From: Membranipora membranacea
Taxonomy: Eukaryota > Bryozoa > Gymnolaemata > Cheilostomatida > Membraniporidae
DNA length: 64,000 bases
Assembly: GCA_914767715.1 (NCBI GenBank)
Contig: OU612070.1
Span: 15,329,501 to 15,393,500 of the forward strand
Reading direction: 5' to 3'
In this document: in pieces, positions 45,831 through 57,490 of the stretch
Position numbering within the stretch: position 1 is the stretch's first letter
Layout of the letters: each line of letters begins with the position of its first letter
Notes under the pieces: generated by a model
The model's input: the letters and a program-made list of their open reading frames with translations, nothing else
Told to the model about the DNA's origin: nothing
Databases searched by the model: none
Translations under genes and position numbers: made by a program

Positions 45831-48800
45831 GTAAGTGTAGTAAGCTATCACAAGGCTGTCAGTGTTGGGTGACCACCCGGCCCCGACAGCTTTCCGAGAC
45901 TAGTGGGCTATTGAGTTTAGACTGACAAGTATTGCAGCAAGTGCTTATGAATAGTAATTTTTTTTCAGGGACGGCGTCTCACCCTCCCTGTTTCCACAGA
46001 CAGGGAAGCCTTGTCACGCGGCTACCTTTTTTTTCTTTTGGGGGGGGGACCATCCAAAACACGTATTGCTGAGTGCTTTAAGAGTAGTAAACTAGTGTGG
46101 GTTTTATTTTGCTTTGCTAACAAACACCATACTGTTACGAGAGTTACTCTGCAGCATAGCATCACTTATCGTTAATATCCCGTCTGAGCACTCTGAATTC
46201 GAAAGGAAACCATATCTTGATGTTCAAAAAAATCAACATCCAAGGTATTTTTTCAATGTTCAACGTTGTATTCTCAAGAGATTGGTTATAGAGGGTCTCA
46301 CAAACCAAATCTGCTATTGGAGTTGTTACATTCTTATGCCCTGTTGTCATTTTGTAACTTATGCCATACCAGATTTATGTGTTGCGTCAGTCACGCCTTG
46401 TCTGTCACCTTTAAAATCAGCTGTTGTCAAATCGTAAGGCTATGTGAGGTGAGACCCGATAAAACTAACCGATGATTAATTGTTTATTAATAAGCAAAAG
46501 AGCAGTATGCTCCTTCTTTACAATAGCCTTGGATCCTGAGATTTTACCGCTAGTTCTTTGCCTTACTTACAGTTGGTGGTGGCACAGCAGGGTGCGTTCT
46601 AGCTAACCGCCTCTCAGCTAATCCTAATATTACCGTTCTGCTGTTGGAGGCCGGGTCTGATTACGCTGACGGGGCGGCCATGATGGATGTACCACTGGCA
46701 GCACCCGGTAACTTCCTATCTCCTTCTATGTACTGGGGAGACCTGAGCGAGCCTCAGAGCCCAGGTGTTAGTAAAGGATTCAAGCAGGCGGTAAGATTCA
46801 ACCTAGACCAAGTTTGGTCCATTTGCCTGCATTTGAAGTTGCTCCCGATCCACATGTCATGGCGCAGTGGAAGGGAGCAACTGGAATACAGGCAATTTGA
46901 TTAAACCTGATCTAGATTCAACCCTGTCATCATAAGACATGTTTTGATGCACTGTGTTCATCATTTATTTGATTATGGAGTAGTAGAGATCTCCCTCCCA
47001 AAATATCATCATTATGCAATCATCACATGCTATCAGATACATATTTATAGCTGTAATGATATATGTTAACATCAATCCCACAATGCAATCTTACCCTGTA
47101 ATTATCAGAGGGATGATCACAATGTCTCATAGAGCTTTCCTCCTTGAGAATTCCAGTAAATTGAATATGGAACGCTATCAAATGTTACATACCTGTGTGC
47201 ATTATGCATTAGTCCTGGGTTCTATGACGTTAAATATCCTCTTTAAAATTATGGATAGAGTGAGGTTTGTTTTGGTTTGTTTTTCACCATAATATGGTGA
47301 AAAACAAACCAGCTAACAGTGGAAATCTATTTTTGGCTCCGCGTCTTGAAAAGCATAATAAATTCTACTGGATACCAAGAATCTTGGTATCCAGTAGAAT
47401 TTATTATGCTTTTCAAGACGCGGAGCCAAAAATAGATTTCCACTGTTAGGCTAGTAGGCGAACCACTTGCTATAGCGCAAAATATGAGAGTTTTGTGGAT
47501 TAACCTCCTAAAATATCCCTCATCCTGTTACAGAGAATATCTCATCCCCACGGGAAGATACTGGGCGGTTCCAGCTCGATCAATATGATGATGTATGCCA
47601 GGGGAGCACCTGAAGACTATAATGACTGGGAATCTATGGGAGCTTCGCAATGGTCATGGGAAAATGTTGAGCCATATTTCAAGAGCATAGAGAATGCAAA
47701 GAATACTCCCGAAGGTTGGTGAACTCTCAATAAATACTGAGTGTGATGAGATTGCCAAGCAAGGATGTCTGAAGCAGTCTGGAGTTTTATCATTTCCGAT
47801 TCGTTTTTTATAAAAAGACCCTTAACATGGTTTATAATCTAGCAGTTATTAGATAGTAGATATGGCCCTTCATTTATAACAAATGCTGCAATTAATGTGA
47901 AACTACTTCCACAATCTTATAGCTGCCGCTTGAATAAAATGAAGAATCCGCACTGGTACCCTGTGCCATTTTTTCTTTTTCAATGCTTTCTAGAATAATT
48001 TCCATTTACGATTGGTTACTCATTGATATTGCGCTCTGATTTTTATGTTGCTTTTATTGTCTTCAGATGAAGCACTAGGACATGATGGACCACTCCATAT
48101 CACTATTGATCCACCATTTCACAGAATTAACCAGTTCCTCCTGAACGCTTCAGAAGAGCTCGGTGTGGATATCTCTCCAAACTATAATCAACCAAAATAC
48201 ATGTTTGGTAAGCTTTGCCTAAACCTAAAAGATAAATACGTCTTTACGCAACAAAACTCTTACATAAAGGTGCTAATAGCCTGATTATGTTTGACTAAAG
48301 GTCGCACAATGCAAAGTGATATGCATTATCTTGAGAGATGGGCCCAAGCAATGAACTTTCTGCCTTACGTCACATCGAAGATGCACAATGTGAATTTACT
48401 ACACTTTGTAATTGAAACAATGTGTTTTATATCTAAAACAAATCACCACACATATCACAAACTAAGACCACTCCCATGATCACGTCGAAAGTGTGAAACT
48501 TGCTTATCCTACTGTCAACGAACATGTAAACATAAACTACACAAAACAACACTAGTGGTTTATAACTATAGAGGATGGATGGTGTCTCATAACACTACCT
48601 TCCCCCACTTCCACATAATATATAACCACAGAGTAAAGATAAATCCTTTCTCTGTCATATAACTACTAACACGTCATAAGTTTTTATATAATCCAAGACT
48701 TTGACCAAAATCTTATCATGCATGTGGTTCAGTTTAAGATAAGATCATAGAGCAAATATAATTTATTACTTTGCCTGGATGACATTGCAAAGACTATCAT

Positions 48801-51800
48801 CATCCTGTCGATATTTGCATAACAGATTGAAAAAGAGACACACACACATTTCAATACGAAAGTGGTTAGTTACAGGTGATCTAGATTAAAAACAGACTGC
48901 AATTGGGGCTGCTGGATAATCTACTGTTGATGGGGCGGGGGGGGGGGGGTTGGGTGTCAAGGCTGATGAACAGGTCGCTGTTCAACACGCTTAACTAATT
49001 TTTAATGTGATAACGTATTTTTCCAAAGATTTTACCTGACTGACACAAACAACTATTCATGCATATCTTATATAAATCACGACCTCATTGGTATCACATA
49101 ATGTACAGAAACAGACTCATCATTTAGTACCATTCTCTTGTGGACTATGACTTTAATCACGTTTAAATTTTGTAATTTACATTTCAGGCTCGGGGTACAC
49201 ACAATCGATGGTACACGACGGTAAAAGATTCAGTGCAGTATCCGCTTATATCGACCCTGTAAAACATCGAGATAATCTGCATATTGTCGTACACGCTAAC
49301 GTCAACAGGGTAAGATCAATGAACTAAACCTTAGTTCATTGGTAAGATAAAACCTGACCATTAACTCTGGCATTTACAGTATCATGTTACTGCCCATGTA
49401 TGCTATTGAATCTTGTGGTATCAACATGATATATTGTCAACCTAGAGTTTTCTGTCCTCAATTAATGCTTCAAAACTCCATAGATATAATATGCAGCACG
49501 CCAAAATCTAGCCTCTTGTCTATCCTGCAATACTGTCGCTGCTACATTTCTATCCTCACTTTAACATTTCTAACATAACCTAATGGTGAATAGCATCCTA
49601 TGTGGCTCAAATTCCATGAAACCCTCCTTGTGATTCCTGTTTTGAAGGCAGAATACAAAAAAATATGACACTTCTACTCAAAAATGTTTTCAAATCAGAT
49701 TTTATACTTTTAAGATGGAGTTTGACCCTGGGATCCCTGGCCACTGGGCCTATGTATTGAATTACAACCCTCCCATTTCTATATTCCTCTCACAAACTTG
49801 TCTTGTTTTATAGTCAGGGGTAGTAACTAATTATGTCTACGTATTTACAGATCCTGTTTGATGGCCTTAGAACAGAGGGAGTCGAGTTTAGTCGGTACGG
49901 TCATGTGTACTCCTTATACGCTCAACAGGAAGTAATACTATCCGCAGGGGTGTATAACTCTCCTCATATACTCATGCTCTCAGGGGTGGGACCTGCAGGA
50001 CAACTTAAACAGCATAAGGTGTGTGAAAACACTATTGGCGCAATATAATCACAGGCCCGTAGTTCCAGGGGAGGCAGGGAGGCACTACATCCCCTAGAAA
50101 GCTAAATACAGTGGCCCAAAAATACTGTAATCAAATATTCTATATCAGAATAAGCTCCTCTGGGATTTCCATTTGCTTATTATATGCCATAAATTGCTTG
50201 GGCAGAAGCTTACTGGTGATGCTTCAAACTCGTCTCGGAGTATTGCCTCCCCTACCGTGTTTTTAAAACTACGTTCCTGTATAATATCTTCACTTAAAAA
50301 CGAAACTCAAAATAGCAATGATGTGTAGCAACAACTATAATTATTATGTTTGAGGAATCAGAAGGGATCAATTATGTTTCCTATGGAATGAAGCTAGAAA
50401 ACGTGTATGTGAATTGATTTGATACACGGATGCACGCATATATCTGACCGATAGAGTATTAATACATGTAGCCATAGTATTAGAATAAATGTTACACACT
50501 GCTTATACAATCTCAAAGTTTTTGTGTTGCTTCCTGAGGAAATTAGGGATGGCGGTACTAATGAACTAAACATTCATTGGTGGTATATGCCATCAGGGAG
50601 GGTTGGACCTCCCTGATGCCATCCTTCCTGGGAAAGATTAAAATGAGAGTTATTTCCTTTTTTGATAAGAGGAAACAACTCCTAATATACATGTAAAAAT
50701 GGACTAAATTATTACCATCAGGGAGTTTGGGACCCTGTTACCATGCAGTGATAGTATTCTGAATGAATAAATGTATCAATGAATTTATCTGCCTCATCAG
50801 ATTTGGACTTGACTGTCTTCATTTGTTCGTTCTCTGCACAGATTGAAGTTGTAGCAGATCTGCCAGGGGTTGGAGAGAATCTACATGATCACGTGGCCAT
50901 CAATGAGAATATCTTTGTCCGTCAGGAGCCTGGGATGAGTATTTCATCATCAGACGCTTCTCCAAGCAATATCATAGAATACCTTATGGAAGGCACTGGT
51001 GAGTATTTTGATGGAGTCAATTGTTAGATCCAGTTTGCCTGCATTTGGGTTCCCCCCCCCCCCTTCCACTGATAAGCCTCAGGCAAAAAGGGCTCTATTC
51101 AGTGAGGGGGAGATAATTCTGAAGACAGGCAAAATGGATCAAACTTAGTCAAGTTGTAACCTTCAGTGATCCATGGATCGTAACTTTAACGACAATACTC
51201 CCAGTGGGTTCAGTTTTTAAAGAGAGCAGCAAAACAGGAAAACTAAGAAAAGATTGATTTACCACCCGAACAGTTAATTTGAACCAATTTAGAAATCTGG
51301 TTTTTTTTTAACTGGTTGTAACTAGCCTGGTTGCTTCATCCATATCCATGTCGCATGGCCGCATGAAAATGCTTTAGGCTGTAATAGGTAAAAATGGGAC
51401 ACTAGTCTACAAAGACAATCAGCTATACAAATTGTTCACATTTATTCTATAACACTTAGTTTGTTCATACAGGGTTGCTGGCTGGAAACTCTTTCCCTGT
51501 GGTGACATTTCTTGCTGTCAATACTAGTACCTGGTTGAGATCTGCAGATATACAGAATCACAAGTCACCAGACATCCACATCATGTACGCTCCAACACCA
51601 CTCGGAGGAGTCAACCCACTCGGGACATTCAGTCAGATGTATGACTTTCTCAACATCGACTCAGATATGGTAGGTTGTCTTATTTTTCTCATACCGATCT
51701 GCCACTTTATGCCGCATCTGAGCGAGGAGTTAGAGACAACTCCTTGATCAGAGTCAGACTTGTGTTGCGTCTGTATACCACAACTACTTACATAACTCAA

Positions 51801-53303
51801 TCAAACTAAACTTTCTGTTTCCCTGTTGATATCTGAATAAAGTTGTAAGATATCTGAGCGAAGTGCAGATCTATTAAAGTTAAACCAGGCATAATAGAGG
51901 AATCGATACTGGAGACATTAAATCAAAAAACTGTTTGGTGTATGGTAAGTGTGAGAGTTTGTATATTAAATTAAATTTTTTAATTTTTAATTTTACATTT
52001 AATTTCACTGACTAGATAGAGAAGTACTATGAGAATGGTGAGAGACCCTATGGTACAGCGATGGTTATACAGCTGACCAAGCCTAAGGGACGAGGTACTG
52101 TGAGATTAGCCAGTAGTAATCCTACAGATCGACCTCTTATTAATACTAATCTGATGACTCATCCGCAGGATCTACAAACACTCAAACAAGGTGATGAACA
52201 TTTATAGGGACTGTTTTTAATAGAGAAACCTAACAAACCTCACACATTGTAATTTTATCCTGGAACACCTTACTAAGCTATTATGTGCTATCAAGTGTTC
52301 CGCCTGGGAAAATTTTGTGAGTTACTCTTTGATATGATGGGTTATATTTCATATGCAAAGACTTGAATGATTTGTCACAAGCAGACTTGTGCATAGGTGA
52401 TATGATAAAAAAAAGAGCTCTTCCATGTGATAGATATGCAAGCTCAACAGGGCATGATATGCTATATCTCTGGAATTCTCAGGAATTTCAAGTAAAAAGA
52501 AACTTAGATGTGATCTTACTGGGATTTCCAAGTTTGAGTGGCATTGTGGGAGTGACGTTGACACACCATTTTGCAAGCTTTTTAGCCAAAGAATGAATAT
52601 GTACATATATTTCCCCTCTGATTTCAGGCGTGAAATTCATTCACTCACTTACGAAAACTGATACTCTAGCATCAGTAGGAGCCTACCTTCTCGATGATAA
52701 ATATCCAGACAGGGAGCGTTTCTGTCCTGAATACCTGCCATACACTGAGGAGCACCTTGACTGCTATGTCAAAGCTATGGCAGGCACCAGCTTTCATGGT
52801 GTGGGCACCTGTAAGATGGGTACTGACAGTATGTCAGTCGTTGACCCCTGGCTCAGGTACCGTCACATCAAATATTTTGATCATCGGCAGTTGTCTCATC
52901 TATCTGTTTAGTCTGGTGACAAGACAGCACCCCACAAAAAATGACCCTACAGCCATGTCAGTGAGGCTAATGATTATCATTGAATTGAAAAATTTATATT
53001 TCCAAACGAGGTCGATTGTTGGATCTTCATCGTGCCAGAGTATCCTGAAGTTGTCTTGTTGCGATCATGTGGCAGACAACTCCTACAAAGCCAAACAGGC
53101 TTTTTTGTACTGTGCTTGCCTTATATAGTTGTTTGAGATTTGAGTGCATTTTCTATATTTGAAGGGTTAATGGAGTGAAATCACTGCGAGTTGTGGATGC
53201 TTCAATTATGCCAAGAGTTGTGACAGCTAATACTCAAGGTCCAGTCATGATGATTGCTGAAAGGGCGGCTGATTTTATACTCGAAGATCATGAAAAATCC
53301 TGA
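45701..53303 (+). CDS. GMC-family FAD oxidoreductase (glucose/choline dehydrogenase-like), 11 exons
   Basis: An FAD-dependent alcohol/sugar/choline oxidoreductase; the substrate cannot be told from sequence. Eleven exons join in phase into 618 codons plus TGA 53301-53303, a usual GMC length. Features in order: hydrophobic residues ~10-22 (signal peptide or anchor), FAD dinucleotide motif GGGTAG (45-50), GMC signature 1 around LGGSSSIN (~125-132), signature 2 around [14 protein letters not shown] in exon 6, catalytic His ~553 in [11 protein letters not shown], and Asn ~595 in [17 protein letters not shown], the usual His-Asn pair. Start ATG 45701 was chosen as the first in-frame Met before the anchor; a non-coding 5' exon is possible. 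Confidence 0.95.
45963..46050. repeat. Repeat with CACCCTCCCTG / CTTGTCACGCGGC
   Basis: Shares CACCCTCCCTG and CTTGTCACGCGGC with 57360-57490; includes a G run at 46040-46048. Confidence 0.5.
46573..46790 (+). CDS. GMC oxidoreductase exon 2, FAD-binding motif
   Basis: [15 protein letters not shown] and [11 protein letters not shown], the Rossmann beta-alpha-beta. Ends in phase 0. Confidence 0.96.
46797..46917. repeat. MITE-like fold-back (GGGGAGC family)
   Basis: Left TTTGCCTGCATTTGAAGTTGC and right GGAGCAACTGGAATACAGGC are inverted. In GMC intron 2. Confidence 0.75.
47274..47310. repeat. Perfect 17-bp-arm palindrome
   Basis: GGTTTGTTTTTCACCAT (47274-47290) and its exact reverse complement (47294-47310) around AAT. 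It abuts the larger palindrome at 47313. Confidence 0.95.
47313..47449. repeat. Perfect 68-bp-arm palindrome
   Basis: Arms 47313-47380 and 47382-47449 are exact reverse complements around a single base at 47381. Arm ends read CTAACAGTGG and CCACTGTTAG. Either a very young inverted repeat or an assembly fold-back artefact. Confidence 0.95.
47534..47714 (+). CDS. GMC oxidoreductase exon 3, signature 1
   Basis: [20 protein letters not shown] and [14 protein letters not shown]. Donor GTTGGT is weak; ends in phase 1. Confidence 0.95.
48067..48207 (+). CDS. GMC oxidoreductase exon 4
   Basis: [17 protein letters not shown] and [13 protein letters not shown]. Phase 1 to 1. Confidence 0.94.
49188..49309 (+). 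CDS. GMC oxidoreductase exon 5
   Basis: [20 protein letters not shown] and [12 protein letters not shown], the usual strand before signature 2. Ends in phase 0. Confidence 0.95.
49851..50018 (+). CDS. GMC oxidoreductase exon 6, signature 2
   Basis: [20 protein letters not shown] followed by [12 protein letters not shown] signature 2. 56 codons, phase 0 to 0. Confidence 0.97.
50842..50998 (+). CDS. GMC oxidoreductase exon 7
   Basis: [14 protein letters not shown], the conserved Gly/His motif after signature 2. Ends in phase 1. Confidence 0.95.
51027..51140. repeat. MITE-like fold-back (GGGGAGC family)
   Basis: GATCCAGTTTGCCTGCATTT on the left and ACAGGCAAAATGGATC on the right are inverted, with a C run at 51052-51063. 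The clearest termini of the family. Confidence 0.8.
51473..51669 (+). CDS. GMC oxidoreductase exon 8
   Basis: [19 protein letters not shown] and [14 protein letters not shown], in the substrate-binding domain. Ends in phase 0. Confidence 0.94.
52016..52190 (+). CDS. GMC oxidoreductase exon 9
   Basis: [20 protein letters not shown] and [14 protein letters not shown], typical of GMC C-domains. Ends in phase 1. Confidence 0.95.
52628..52856 (+). CDS. GMC oxidoreductase exon 10, catalytic His
   Basis: [19 protein letters not shown] carries the catalytic His. Ends in phase 2. Confidence 0.96.
53165..53303 (+). CDS. GMC oxidoreductase exon 11, C-terminus
   Basis: [20 protein letters not shown] and [19 protein letters not shown], then TGA. 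The acceptor (TTTGAAG) has a poor pyrimidine tract but the frame and homology are clear. Confidence 0.93.
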
Positions 53304-54353
53304 GAAACGCTACTGAGAGAATAACTTGGTGACGGAGAAGACAATCAGCACTGCTTGTGAATACATGAGAGAGCTTAAAATTTTGACAGCAAATGAACGG
53401 AGAAACATATGAATTGAACAACAATCATACAAGATGATTATTATTTGTACTTGGGCGCCGCTTTGAACAAGTCTGATTCAGGGCTTCTACTGCATTAAAG
53501 ATCTCTCATTAAACCATAACCAGATGGACAGACACAATTGGGGCGATTGGGGGAGGTGGTGCATGAATTTACATAACCTTACTATATCGTGCATCAAATG
53601 CTGTAAAACAAGCACTGTTTCCATTCCGTTAAAATTCAAGTTTCGTGTTTTACCCACTGTGTTTTGTCTATGGTTTTACCTATGAAATTACCCACCAAAA
53701 ATACTCATTGCACACACAGATAACATTTGACAGAAACAAATATTTTATTAAAATAAATTAATTGGAAATAATGTAGTAATGCTTTGACGTAAAATGAACA
53801 AACTAACCTCATCAGACAGGAAATGCCTGATGAATGATGAAGAACTGTTTTGAAGTATTATAAACCTTTAAGCACAAGACATTACTTAGCACTTGCGTAT
53901 AATGGGAATGCCATATTACGCTGTAATAGTATAGATAGATAGACTATAGAGCGATCACAAATGTAAGCATGCCAACATAACATAAGCAAGTATATTTTTT
54001 ATTGATTGCCTGACTTTATCTACTCAAACCACCTATCAAAGAGGGTGCCGTGATATGAAACACAAAGCATAATTTATGGGAGTTACGGTAGTCATAATTT
54101 CCTTGTAGGTTAGTCGGTTAGTGCGCTGTATAGTACGCAATATTGTCTCTTATCTCTATGAAACATGATTTGTTTAGTGCAATAACAGTTGAAGGTTGCT
54201 ATACTGGAGTGGTATAATAAGCATATAGGGCCGTATAGTGTGTAGGGATATTGAGCGATAATAAATATTGCATTACTTGCCTGGATAAGTTAATGTTAAT
54301 GATTGCTGTCTCAGCTAGAAACAATTAGTTAAAGGGGAACTCCTCGATTAAGG
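53304..54353. other. GMC 3' UTR and intergenic spacer
   Basis: Poly(A) signal AATAAA at 53752-53757 probably ends the GMC mRNA. No other gene seen before the F-box start. Confidence 0.6.
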
Positions 54354-55883
54354 ATGGATGCTTTTTCACAACTCCGGAAAAGGCTCAAAGCTCTAAAGAT
54401 TAGGTGGAAAAACAAGTCTGACTGTCAAAATCTACATTATGATATACTGCAAGACATATTTAAATTCTTAGATTGGGAAACTTTGGGTAAGTGCGCGCAA
54501 GTATGCCGTTACTGGAAAGAAGCAGCATATCATCCTTGCCTTTGGAAAGGTTGTGTCTTTGAGCTACCGATGAATGGATGGAGTGATACCCTGGCATTAG
54601 GATTAACGGAGAGGGGCATATCTGCTCTGTCCGTCCGTACCGAGGACAGACACTCATATGATGAAACCAGAGAGCCAGACAAGACATCACGAGACGTGAG
54701 TCTAGCTGAGGATAGAGAAAGGACTTTGAGTCTCATGTCGCAGTGCTGTGATGTTGTGAAGCTGCGAGTGTTGATACATACCGGAGGATTGCAGTGGATC
54801 ATGCCCCCACAGTTCCACAGCCTCACATGTCTGGTGCTTTGCAATGTTGAGTTGAATGAGAAAGGGCTGCAAGACATGCTTTCCCCTCTCGTTAATCTGG
54901 TTCAGCTGCATATCAACAATCAGCAAAAGTTGGACTTTGAAGGTCAGGTTTTGTTTGGAAGAGGAATTATGTCGTTTAACAGTCTTAGGGTGAGCTTCAA
55001 TACCCGGCCTAATCTGAAGGATCTAGAGGTTGTAGGTATGTCATTTACATACTGCTTCCCTATAGAGGTTGTACCTGCTGCTGTGGACTACAGAAGCTTG
55101 CAGAGGCTATCACTGATAGATGCCATATCACTCTCGGAACACTTCATCCTGCAGATTGCAGAAAAACTGCCCGACCTCAAACACCTTGTTTTTGGTTTCT
55201 ATTGCAATGGTCACGGAATGACTTACCAACCAAAGTTTCCAGCCTTGGAGAGCATAAGGGTTATTGACTGTGAGGGTCAGGACAGCTATTCACAGCTTTT
55301 ATCGATATTCAGTGACGCTCCACGGCTGAGAGCTGTTGACTTCAGTATTCACTATTCGCAACTAGATGCTATTAGCAGACTGGGTGGTCCTATGGTTTCA
55401 GGTAATCACTTCGGACTCCAGGACAACAATATAACTCAACTAATCACTAATTACCCAAAACTAACCACGCTGAACTTATCTGGTAATCAAGGAGTGACTG
55501 CCAGGGGGATAAATCACTTACTAAATGGCCTACCAGATCTTAGAGTTGTAGTTGCCCTCAAGATGAAACTCATTCATACTCAACTTCAGCTCAACTCATC
55601 TAACCTCAAAAGCTTCCTCGCTGAGATGGATCCAACTTACCTGAACAACTTACCCAACCTCAGATTCCGGTTTGACAACTCGGACTTTGTTCAGAAACGC
55701 CTCACCACTCCATCAAACCAGCAGACTCAGACTACCACAGCTGAGTGGACTCGTGTTGCGTCAGGAAGTAAATGCTGGTATGAAGCTTTCGGCACCGATG
55801 ACTTTCATACTAATGACATGAACTATGTATTCACAAACGATGGGAGATGGGATATTAAACTCCGGGGTCAATACATGAAATAA
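54354..55883 (+). CDS. F-box / leucine-rich-repeat protein, intronless
   Basis: A 509-aa single-exon frame. Residues ~28-68 form an F-box: YDILQDIFKFLDWETLGKC, then AQVCRYWKEAAYHPCLWKGC, which would bind SKP1 in an SCF ubiquitin ligase. The rest holds irregular leucine-rich repeats (for example LTCLVLCNVELNEKGLQDML, LVQLHINN, LTTLNLSGNQGVT), the likely substrate-binding part. The C-tail has a Thr/Gln-rich stretch and no known domain. The ATG follows a stop-rich leader and AATAAA lies downstream at 56182-56187. Its lack of introns, beside intron-rich genes, suggests a retrogene. The orthologue is not recognised. Confidence 0.92.
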   Translation: MDAFSQLRKRLKALKIRWKNKSDCQNLHYDILQDIFKFLDWETLGKCAQVCRYWKEAAYHPCLWKGCVFELPMNGWSDTLALGLTERGISALSVRTEDRHSYDETREPDKTSRDVSLAEDRERTLSLMSQCCDVVKLRVLIHTGGLQWIMPPQFHSLTCLVLCNVELNEKGLQDMLSPLVNLVQLHINNQQKLDFEGQVLFGRGIMSFNSLRVSFNTRPNLKDLEVVGMSFTYCFPIEVVPAAVDYRSLQRLSLIDAISLSEHFILQIAEKLPDLKHLVFGFYCNGHGMTYQPKFPALESIRVIDCEGQDSYSQLLSIFSDAPRLRAVDFSIHYSQLDAISRLGGPMVSGNHFGLQDNNITQLITNYPKLTTLNLSGNQGVTARGINHLLNGLPDLRVVVALKMKLIHTQLQLNSSNLKSFLAEMDPTYLNNLPNLRFRFDNSDFVQKRLTTPSNQQTQTTTAEWTRVASGSKCWYEAFGTDDFHTNDMNYVFTNDGRWDIKLRGQYMK

Positions 55884-57057
55884 TCACACAGAGCATGTGC
55901 CGATGTGTGTTATGAGTCATTTTCCACCAAGAACTAAGCTGTAAGATACACAAACCTGAGCAAAATATCATACTATGTTTAGTTTTGCTATGTCCGTGTG
56001 TATGTAAATTATGCTCAATACCAGTGTGGCTTTTCGTGCTTGTAACTCATAATCAACATAACTTGATGATACTGTTAACAGGGATGGTGGGATATACACC
56101 CTCCCTGCTGATAATAATGAATATTTGTCCTTTTAAAGCACATTCTTATCAGATTAACATGTGGCGATTTTGAACGGTTGAAATAAAGTTAATATCATCA
56201 TCATCACAGTTGCAGAACTACTAGGACCGGTGAGCACAAGTTAGCAGTTTGCGCATATGTGATAAGACTGATGGTACCTATGTGCTGGAAATTAGTCACT
56301 ATACTTGCTGACAAAATATTTATAACTTTTACAGATAACATAAGTAGTTATGCAATATTTTGACACTGTAAAAATAGTTATGCTGTCGGGAAATTCTATC
56401 TGGTCAGGATAGCCAGCATGGGCTTGGCTTAATAAGTCCCGATTTCCAACTTGTTCGGATGAACGCGTAAAGCCTAACGGCAACCAGCCAGTTGAAAAGT
56501 CTGTTTAAATCAAGGCTACCAGCCAGGCATAAAAATGTGTTGTTTATCAACTATACTATGATTTTATTGTGTACTAACTATCTAACTAAGACAAACAGAG
56601 TTACAAAGATTTAATGTATTAATCGATAAAAATAATCAGTGCGTTTAGTCTCGGCCTGCTAGCAAACATGAAGTGCCGATGAGCAGGCTAAAGTAACACT
56701 TGTGAAAGCAATGATTCAAGGAAGTTAAATACAGTCAAGGCATTAATTGTTATCGACAAAATGATTATTATAAAAGATAAGACATAAGAATTTGAATGCA
56801 TGAATGATAACCTCAGTATATAATATTTATAGCAGTCAAAGACTGAAATTCCCCACAATGCAATATTGATACGCTGTAAAAATTCACTCTTTTTGAATAT
56901 ATTATTTTCATTGTTAGGACTTGGCACAATAACAGGAAACTTCATTTATTAACCATTACTAACCTGTGATCTAGATTGAAGTGGTAGCTTCTTGCGCGGG
57001 TACAGCACAAATATAACACTACACTAATTTTATCCAGAAGTGCGGTGAGGTTTTTCA

Positions 57058-57126
57058 GTGTCAAAATATTACATAACTACTGAAATCATGCAGACCTAGC
57101 TGCCAGACTATATATTGCTTTGGCCA
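57058..57126. repeat. Half-copy of CAATATTTTGACAC family
   Basis: GTGTCAAAATATTACATAAC, then CAGACCTAGCTGCCAGA and TATATTGCTTTGG match the right arm of 32246-32386. Confidence 0.7.
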
Positions 57127-57359
57127 TTCCGTAGCATTTAAACACATGAGTAGATCTGATAGTTATTCAATGACGAATGAAAGAGTAGGGGGGCTGCTGA
57201 GCATAACAAAGCGAGGGCACCCACAACCGCGCCGTTACAACAGCCATGTGGATTTTAAGTAACATTTCCCGCGTTTTTGATTGTGACATACAGCAGTCAA
57301 TAGAACATTATTACCCATTCCATCCTATTCTGTGAAGCAGGAGTTGTGCTTCCCTTGAC

Positions 57360-57490
57360 ACAAAAATGGGCAACTCCCTATACATTTTATCATAAAAATT
57401 ACTGGAGTCCTGGAGGGTGGGATATATCCTCCCACCCTCCCTGCTGGAGTTGCCTCCAATGCAGCGGTGGGCTACCTTGTCACGCGGCCG
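57360..57490. repeat. Fold-back repeat with GGGTGGGATATATCC
   Basis: GGGCAACTCC and GGAGTTGCCT are inverted around GGGTGGGATATATCCTCCCA. Shares its right part with 45963-46050. Confidence 0.6.

Noticed and set aside
54530-54877. 115-codon frame on the - strand
   Set aside because: Fully antisense to the F-box coding region, with no independent support.
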